Source: Chloroflexota bacterium
GTDB taxonomy: Bacteria > Chloroflexota > Ktedonobacteria > Ktedonobacterales > Ktedonobacteraceae
Direction: 5' to 3'
DNA: 10,783 nucleotides
Assembly: GCA_005881495.1 (NCBI GenBank)
Contig: VBHI01000023.1
Coordinates: 1 to 10,783, forward strand
Made by a program: the position numbers and the translations under genes. Below the pieces are notes generated by a model. The model was not told where the DNA came from, made no database searches, and was given only the letters and a program-made list of their open reading frames with translations. How positions within the stretch are numbered: position 1 is the stretch's first letter; the number at the start of each line of letters is the position of its first letter. Below, piece after piece: positions 7,176 to 10,783 of the stretch.

Positions 7176-8129
7176 ATGTATTACACCATTCGCCACACGA
7201 CACGCTTTCGCTACAGCGCACCAATCAACGAAAGTATCATGGAAGTGCGCATCCAGCCACGCAGTGAGGGCAATCAGTATTGCCTGGATTTTCAACTACA
7301 TACCAGCCCCCGCGCCCACATTATGAACTACCGGGGAGAATTTGGCAACCGCGTACATCATTTCGACATCCCCAATTCCCATAATCAACTCACCATCACT
7401 GCCCAGGCGCTGGTCGATGTAACCGCACCTTCGCCGCTACCTGAGGCGCTGACCCCGCAGGCCTGGGATGAACTGGACGCACTTACCGGGAGTGACGACT
7501 ACTGGGATACCTTGATGCCGAGCCACTTTGCCAATCCGAGCGAGCTCCTCTATGAGCTGGCACATGAACTGGATGTGCGGCGGCGGGATGATCCTCTAAC
7601 GGCATTACGTGATTTGAACAGTGCCATTTATAAAACCTTCGCGTACTCACCAAAAACGACTCGCGTCGATTCACCCATTGATGAGGCTTTGAGCCTGCGC
7701 AAGGGAGTGTGCCAGGACTTCGCGCATATTATGATTACGCTGGCCCGTCACCTGCAAATTCCATGCCGCTACGTCAGCGGTTACCTGTATCGCGGCGAGA
7801 GACGCTCCCTCGGGGAAGCCACTCACGCCTGGGTTGAGGCGTATTTACCCGACCTCGGCTGGGTTGGCTTTGACCCCACAAACAATACCGTTACCGATGA
7901 GCGGCACGTGCGTGTTGCTATCGGCCGAGACTACGCTGACGTACCCCCCACGCGCGGCGTTTTTCGGGGAAAAGCCGAGAGCGAGCTGACCGTCACAGTA
8001 CGTATAGCTCCCTCACAAATGACGCTCCCCGATGAATTACCACTGGAGCCTCCCACCTGGATGCCTTCAGCCTATGAAGTGGACGAACGAGACCAGGTGC
8101 AGCAGCAGATTGTCCCACAACAACAGTAG
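7176..8129 (+). CDS. Transglutaminase family protein, third gene of the ATP-grasp/alpha-E operon
   Basis: The 317-residue protein has the bacterial transglutaminase N-terminal beta-domain (about residues 1-85, opening YYTIRHTTRFRYSAPI) and a core with a complete triad: Cys179 in RKGVCQDFAHIMITL, His217 in EATHAWVEAYL and Asp233 in GFDPTNN, followed by RVAIGRDYADVPPTRGVF. It is the classical transglutaminase partner of ATP-grasp/alpha-E operons and probably acts as an amidase or transpeptidase on the same metabolite or tagged protein. The ATG follows AGGAG at eight bases. The last residues are glutamine-rich (QVQQQIVPQQQ), which is unusual for the family and might be unstructured. The gene is the last of the operon; only weak hairpins follow it before the convergent GCS2-type gene. 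Confidence 0.93.
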   Translation: MYYTIRHTTRFRYSAPINESIMEVRIQPRSEGNQYCLDFQLHTSPRAHIMNYRGEFGNRVHHFDIPNSHNQLTITAQALVDVTAPSPLPEALTPQAWDELDALTGSDDYWDTLMPSHFANPSELLYELAHELDVRRRDDPLTALRDLNSAIYKTFAYSPKTTRVDSPIDEALSLRKGVCQDFAHIMITLARHLQIPCRYVSGYLYRGERRSLGEATHAWVEAYLPDLGWVGFDPTNNTVTDERHVRVAIGRDYADVPPTRGVFRGKAESELTVTVRIAPSQMTLPDELPLEPPTWMPSAYEVDERDQVQQQIVPQQQ

Positions 8130-8359
8130 GTGTGTTGGCCTATCAACTTGACAAGATAAATCTTCGTGTCTATCATGCTAAAAGATCGGCATACATTTCT
8201 CAAGCACAGTCTGTGACTGTCTTGTGTCATCCTCCTTTGTATGTCGTACTACCACCTTTCCGAGGGGAGAAAGAGAGATAGGGCGAAAGTGGACATTGCG
8301 CTCTTTCTGGGTGTGCTGCAAAGCTTCATCTATAGGCAGTTAGGCTCTTCATGAGAGGA
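8130..8359. other. Convergent intergenic region without a gene
   Basis: Two weak inverted repeats are present: ACAGTC/GACTGT (8206-8211 with 8215-8220, three-base loop) and AGAAAGAG/CTCTTTCT (8268-8275 with 8301-8308, 25-base loop). Neither has the GC-rich stem and T-run of a clear intrinsic terminator. No coding sequence or promoter is convincing. Confidence 0.4.
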
Positions 8360-9493
8360 TCACACGGCGAGCACTGAGCTTTCCTCTGGAAGGCCCTGCA
8401 TCGTCTGCTGCATGAGCAATCGGAGCACCGCCACAATGCTGTGGGTTCGTTGATAGAGCGCTATTTGATGGTCAGCTCCAGTCCCCCATGGATCAGAGAG
8501 TAACGTGCGCAGGTAGTCGATCTCGCGACGACTGCCCAGATCTTCAAGCACCTCGTCTACAAAATCAAGCAGTTCGCTTATAGACTGCCGCATACTGAGG
8601 TGTCGACCCCGCACAAAATCGAGCGCTTCAGCATCCAGGCCCCAGCGTATCGCGCGCCACTTGTTCTCCTCAATGAAGTGGGCCGGTAACACAGGGGTTG
8701 TAAGTCCCCGTTCGTAGAGCCAGCTCAACTTCGCGACGAGCGCCTGGCAGAGGGCGGCAAGGGCTATTGTATCGTCAAAAGTGGCGGGCATATCGCAGAC
8801 GCGAAACTCGATCGTAGGGAAAAATGGATGGGGGCGAATGTCCCACCAGATCTTTTTACCATCTTCAATACATCCCATCTGGATCAGGGTCTGGATATAG
8901 GCGTCCAGTTCTCCATAGGAGGGGAATATCTCTGGTATCCCACTGCGAATGGAAGTCCTCCAAATTACAGAGCGATACGATTTGAGTCCAGTGAACCGAC
9001 CGGCCCATAAGGGTGAATTGGTCGAAAGGGCAAGCAAATGGGGCAGCCAGGTACGAAGTTGATTTATCAGCGCAACAGCTCGCTCATGGCTATCAATACC
9101 GACGTGGATATGCAATCCAAAGACCAGGTTGGAACGTGTGGCGTCCTGAAATTCCTCCTCCAATCGGGCATACCGTTCATAAGGCGATATAGGCTCCTCC
9201 TGCCACAATGCAGCGGGATGAGTACCCGCACTAACCAGCGCTAGTCCCTCCTCTCCCACAAGCCGCGCCAGTTTGGCCCGCAAAACGCCCATCTCTTTAC
9301 GGGCCGTCGCGATATCTGGCAAGATATCCGAGATCAGTTCTACCATCGATTGATGCTGTTCTGGTTTGATCTGCTCACCGAAGATGGGATACCCCTTTTC
9401 CATGATGGTCTGAATGCGTGGACACAAATCGCCAGTGCGGCGATCCACCATCTGAAACTCCTCTTCAATCCCAACGGTAAAACGTGTTTTCAT
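8360..9493 (-). CDS. YbdK/GCS2-type carboxylate-amine ligase
   Basis: The 377-residue protein belongs to the glutamate-cysteine ligase type 2 / YbdK family (COG2170), ATP-dependent ligases that join a carboxylate to an amine. Family landmarks are present in order: TVGIEEEFQ (6-14) at the N-terminus, GLHIHVGI (126-133), TIEFRVCD (227-234), EENKWRAIRWGLDA (275-288), and GTGADHQ (337-343). E. coli YbdK has weak gamma-glutamylcysteine ligase activity, but the true substrates of most members are unknown, so glutathione-type synthesis should not be assumed. The ATG at 9493 has AAGGAG seven bases upstream; an alternative upstream start at 9511 is less likely. The gene is convergent with the ATP-grasp operon and has its own leader containing a dyad. 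Its presence beside another amide-forming system suggests, but does not prove, a shared pathway. Confidence 0.9.
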   Translation of the reverse strand: MKTRFTVGIEEEFQMVDRRTGDLCPRIQTIMEKGYPIFGEQIKPEQHQSMVELISDILPDIATARKEMGVLRAKLARLVGEEGLALVSAGTHPAALWQEEPISPYERYARLEEEFQDATRSNLVFGLHIHVGIDSHERAVALINQLRTWLPHLLALSTNSPLWAGRFTGLKSYRSVIWRTSIRSGIPEIFPSYGELDAYIQTLIQMGCIEDGKKIWWDIRPHPFFPTIEFRVCDMPATFDDTIALAALCQALVAKLSWLYERGLTTPVLPAHFIEENKWRAIRWGLDAEALDFVRGRHLSMRQSISELLDFVDEVLEDLGSRREIDYLRTLLSDPWGTGADHQIALYQRTHSIVAVLRLLMQQTMQGLPEESSVLAV

Positions 9494-9525
9494 AACCCTG
9501 CTCCTTCTCACTGCTCATAAGCAAA

Positions 9526-9548
9526 GGAACAGATGCACAAGCTGTTCC
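9526..9548 (-). promoter_or_regulatory. Dyad in the leader of the carboxylate-amine ligase gene
   Basis: A perfect 7-base inverted repeat, GGAACAG and CTGTTCC, separated by nine bases, sits 33-55 bases before the ATG at 9493 and upstream of the AAGGAG ribosome-binding site. It could be an operator for a dimeric repressor or an RNA hairpin in the leader. On the transcribed strand it is followed by TTTGCTT, too weak to call a terminator. Confidence 0.35.
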
Positions 9549-9642
9549 AAAACTGGCATGCTACAACCCCACCCATCCGTTTCTCTTTGAGGCTTTCAAT
9601 GAACTCAAGCGGAAAAGAGACCGAAGATCACCAACTCTCTCA

Positions 9643-9670
9643 ATCATAGTCTACCACATTGGTTTCACAA
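9643..9670 (-). promoter_or_regulatory. Candidate promoter of the carboxylate-amine ligase gene
   Basis: On the - strand TTGTGA (9670-9665, four of six to the -35) is followed after 16 bases by TATGAT (9648-9643, five of six to the -10). It overlaps the end of the decayed NTF2-like gene and would give a leader of about 145 bases that includes the 9526-9548 dyad. Confidence 0.3.
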
Positions 9671-10081
9671 GTCTATCTCAATCTTGAGTGCCACAGCTAC
9701 AATACGATCACAGTGCACCGTTATAAGGCCTGCCTGGATAGCAATATCCTCAACTGGGTGAATATTCATGGCAAATCTCTTACTCTTCTTACCCAATATG
9801 TGCCATCCTGTTGATCTTTTCCAGGGAAAACGAACTCGCCCTCGATAAAGATCTGAACCTCGTCGCTGACGATCCACCTGCCATTTGTCAAGGATGGATA
9901 TGCTCTCGTATTGCATGAGTGTAGTCTACGGAAGACAGGGCCAGCGAAGCGCTCAACGCTGGCTCTTGAGAGACGGTCATGTAGGGTGTACACCACCCAG
10001 AATGAAAAAGGACTTTTTCAGAGGAGGAGAGACCGAATGATACCCGCGCTTGAAGATCTCTATGTGCGAAGAAGAAACCCA
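9663..10081 (-). pseudogene. Decayed NTF2/SnoaL-like gene with multiple frameshifts
   Basis: No intact gene fills this stretch, but reading the - strand across frames gives pieces that join into one NTF2-like fold sequence. In order they are SSSHIEIFKRGY and FFILGGVHP (frame A), DRLSRASVERFAGPVFR (frame B), SVDYTHAIREHI (frame C), ISILDKWQVD (frame A), EVQIFIEGEFVFPGKDQQDG (frame B), and KRFAMNIHPVEDIAIQAGLI to KIEIDL with TGA at 9665-9667 (frame A). The pattern of an early hydrophobic strand, a central GEFVFPGKDG-type turn and a last strand with an IxIDL-like end is that of small SnoaL-like proteins. At least four or five frame changes show long decay rather than a sequencing error. It would have been about 130 residues. 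The upstream edge is uncertain. It follows the HxlR gene in the same direction. Confidence 0.5.
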
Positions 10082-10101
10082 TCTACTGCTGGATGTATTG
10101 A

Positions 10102-10482
10102 TCATAGCGGCTCGCCAGCCGTGACAGCTTCAACGAGACCAGAGAGATTCTTTTGAGCAAACTGCTCAATGGCTGCAATCACCTCCCCAAATTCCTGCCC
10201 TTTTTCGGTGAGATGATACTCGACGCGCGGCGGGATCTCCAGGAAAGCTCGCCGCTGCACAAACCCCATCTCTTCCAGGACCCTGAGCCGTTGTGTGAGC
10301 GTCTTCGAACTGATATGTCCCATGAACGCTTGCAGTTCGTTAAAGCGTTTTGGACCACGCAACAGGTTAATGATGATTAGCAGAATCCACGCATCTCCAA
10401 TCAAGCGAATAGCACGTCCCATAGGAGTAGTTGCGCAAGCTTCGGGCATTTCAGTTGAATGTTCCTGATCAGGTTTCTTCAT
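10102..10482 (-). CDS. HxlR-family winged-helix transcriptional regulator
   Basis: The 126-residue product matches the HxlR family of MarR-like winged-helix DNA-binding proteins. Conserved parts are MGRAIRLIGDAWILLIIINL (21-40), LRGPKRFNELQAF (41-53), the recognition-helix region ISSKTLTQRLRVLEEMGFVQ (57-76), and the wing with EIPPRVEYHLTEKGQEFGEV (82-101). A Cys near residue 16 lies where many members have a conserved redox-sensing Cys; the usual CP pair is changed to CATTP. HxlR proteins act as dimers and often respond to aldehydes, quinones or oxidants. The gene is divergent from a DoxX-family gene, a frequent arrangement, with a dyad between them that it probably binds. No ribosome-binding site precedes the ATG; a promoter places the start of transcription at the ATG, so the mRNA may be leaderless. 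Confidence 0.9.
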   Translation of the reverse strand: MKKPDQEHSTEMPEACATTPMGRAIRLIGDAWILLIIINLLRGPKRFNELQAFMGHISSKTLTQRLRVLEEMGFVQRRAFLEIPPRVEYHLTEKGQEFGEVIAAIEQFAQKNLSGLVEAVTAGEPL

Positions 10483-10488
10483 AGAGCA

Positions 10489-10517
10489 AGTGTAGCATAT
10501 TTTTTCGAGAAAAACAA
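10489..10517 (-). promoter_or_regulatory. Candidate leaderless promoter of the HxlR gene
   Basis: On the - strand TTGTTT (10517-10512) is followed after 17 bases by TACACT (10494-10489). The predicted transcription start is at about 10482, which is the first base of the ATG. With no Shine-Dalgarno sequence nearby, this agrees with a leaderless transcript. Confidence 0.4.
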
Positions 10518-10522
10518 CTTTC

Positions 10523-10551
10523 TTGACAACTCTAACTTCCTATGTTACTCT
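10523..10551 (+). promoter_or_regulatory. Candidate promoter of the DoxX-family gene
   Basis: A perfect TTGACA (10523-10528) is followed after 17 bases by TACTCT (10546-10551, three of six to TATAAT). The weak -10 overlaps the dyad at 10550-10572. Confidence 0.4.
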
Positions 10552-10572
10552 TACTTTTATAGGGGAAGTAAG
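10550..10572. promoter_or_regulatory. Dyad operator, probably for the HxlR regulator
   Basis: A perfect 7-base inverted repeat, CTTACTT and AAGTAAG, with a nine-base spacer. It covers the end of the -10 and the predicted start site (about 10558) of the DoxX-family promoter, where a bound dimer would block transcription. The 16-base centre-to-centre spacing of the half-sites suits a winged-helix dimer. Confidence 0.5.
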
Positions 10573-10644
10573 GATGAGAAAAAAGAATTTTCCGTCCCAT
10601 TCTGTACCATAGCTATACAACCACTGTTGAAAGGAGCATGATAC

Positions 10645-10783
10645 ATGACTGTCACCATGAGTATAGCTCTCCTCATTCTCCGTCTGGTGGTTGGCCTGAC
10701 GCTGGCCGTCCACGGAACGCAAAAGCTCTTTGGCTGGTTCGCTGGCCCTGGTCTCACCAGGTTGATGCAGGGGTTCGAGAAAC
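10645..10783 (+). CDS. DoxX-family membrane protein (5' part)
   Basis: Only the first 46 codons are in the window. They begin MTVTMSIALLILRLVVGLTL and continue AVHGTQKLFGWFAGPGLTRL, the typical first transmembrane helix of DoxX-family proteins followed by the conserved HGxQKLFGWF motif. DoxX members are small four-helix inner-membrane proteins of poorly defined function, linked to oxidative-stress and thiol/quinone chemistry. The ATG at 10645 is preceded by AAAGGAG at an eight-base spacing; an ATG at 10638 is in another frame. The gene is divergent from the HxlR regulator and is probably its target. It runs off the end of the window, so completeness is unknown. Confidence 0.88.
   Translation, partial: MTVTMSIALLILRLVVGLTLAVHGTQKLFGWFAGPGLTRLMQGFEK

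Noticed and set aside
8268..8308. Inverted repeat AGAAAGAG/CTCTTTCT as a terminator for the ATP-grasp operon
   Set aside because: The loop is 25 bases, the stem is not GC-rich and no T-run follows.
9766..9996. Single short open frames (60-80 codons) between the ligase and HxlR genes taken as separate small genes
   Set aside because: Each holds only part of one NTF2-like sequence; together they are better read as a frameshifted pseudogene.

Overview
The window looks like chromosome of a high-GC-tolerant, IS-rich soil-type bacterium, most likely Chloroflexota of the Ktedonobacter group. That placement is a guess from overall protein character and gene mix; nothing in the window (no rRNA, no marker gene) proves it.

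Layout. (1) 9-593, +: a small three-helix membrane protein with a cytosolic double zinc ribbon, followed by a bidirectional intrinsic terminator (632-678). (2) about 700-2580, -: an IS607-type element. Its serine recombinase TnpA looks intact, with a promoter inside the left-end repeat. Its TnpB is a frameshifted remnant that has lost an internal RuvC segment. The right end carries several hairpins, a candidate omega-RNA/end structure. (3) 2593-4434, -: two consecutive transglutaminase-like genes; the first of them (3550-4434) has Cys where the catalytic His is expected. (4) 4435-4665: a divergent promoter region with adjacent palindromes. (5) 4666-8129, +: a tight three-gene operon of circularly permuted ATP-grasp protein, alpha-E protein and a third transglutaminase with a full Cys-His-Asp triad. 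(6) 8360-9493, -: a YbdK/GCS2-type carboxylate-amine ligase, convergent with the operon. (7) 9663-10081: a decayed NTF2/SnoaL-like gene. (8) 10102-10482, -, and 10645-end, +: a divergent HxlR-family regulator and DoxX-family membrane protein with a dyad operator between them.

How it fits together. The core (3)-(6) combines ATP-dependent amide-bond-forming enzymes (ATP-grasp, GCS2-type ligase), an alpha-helical partner (alpha-E) and three papain-fold transglutaminase-like enzymes that can cleave or transfer amide bonds. ATP-grasp/alpha-E/transglutaminase operons recur in bacteria and have been predicted by comparative genomics to make or attach a small peptide-like moiety; the product is unknown. 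The unusual points here are three transglutaminases around one divergent promoter, one of them with an altered active site, and a GCS2-type ligase next door. The IS607 element sits just downstream of the two-gene transglutaminase unit, without breaking a gene. The HxlR/DoxX pair is a separate, familiar redox-type regulatory module.
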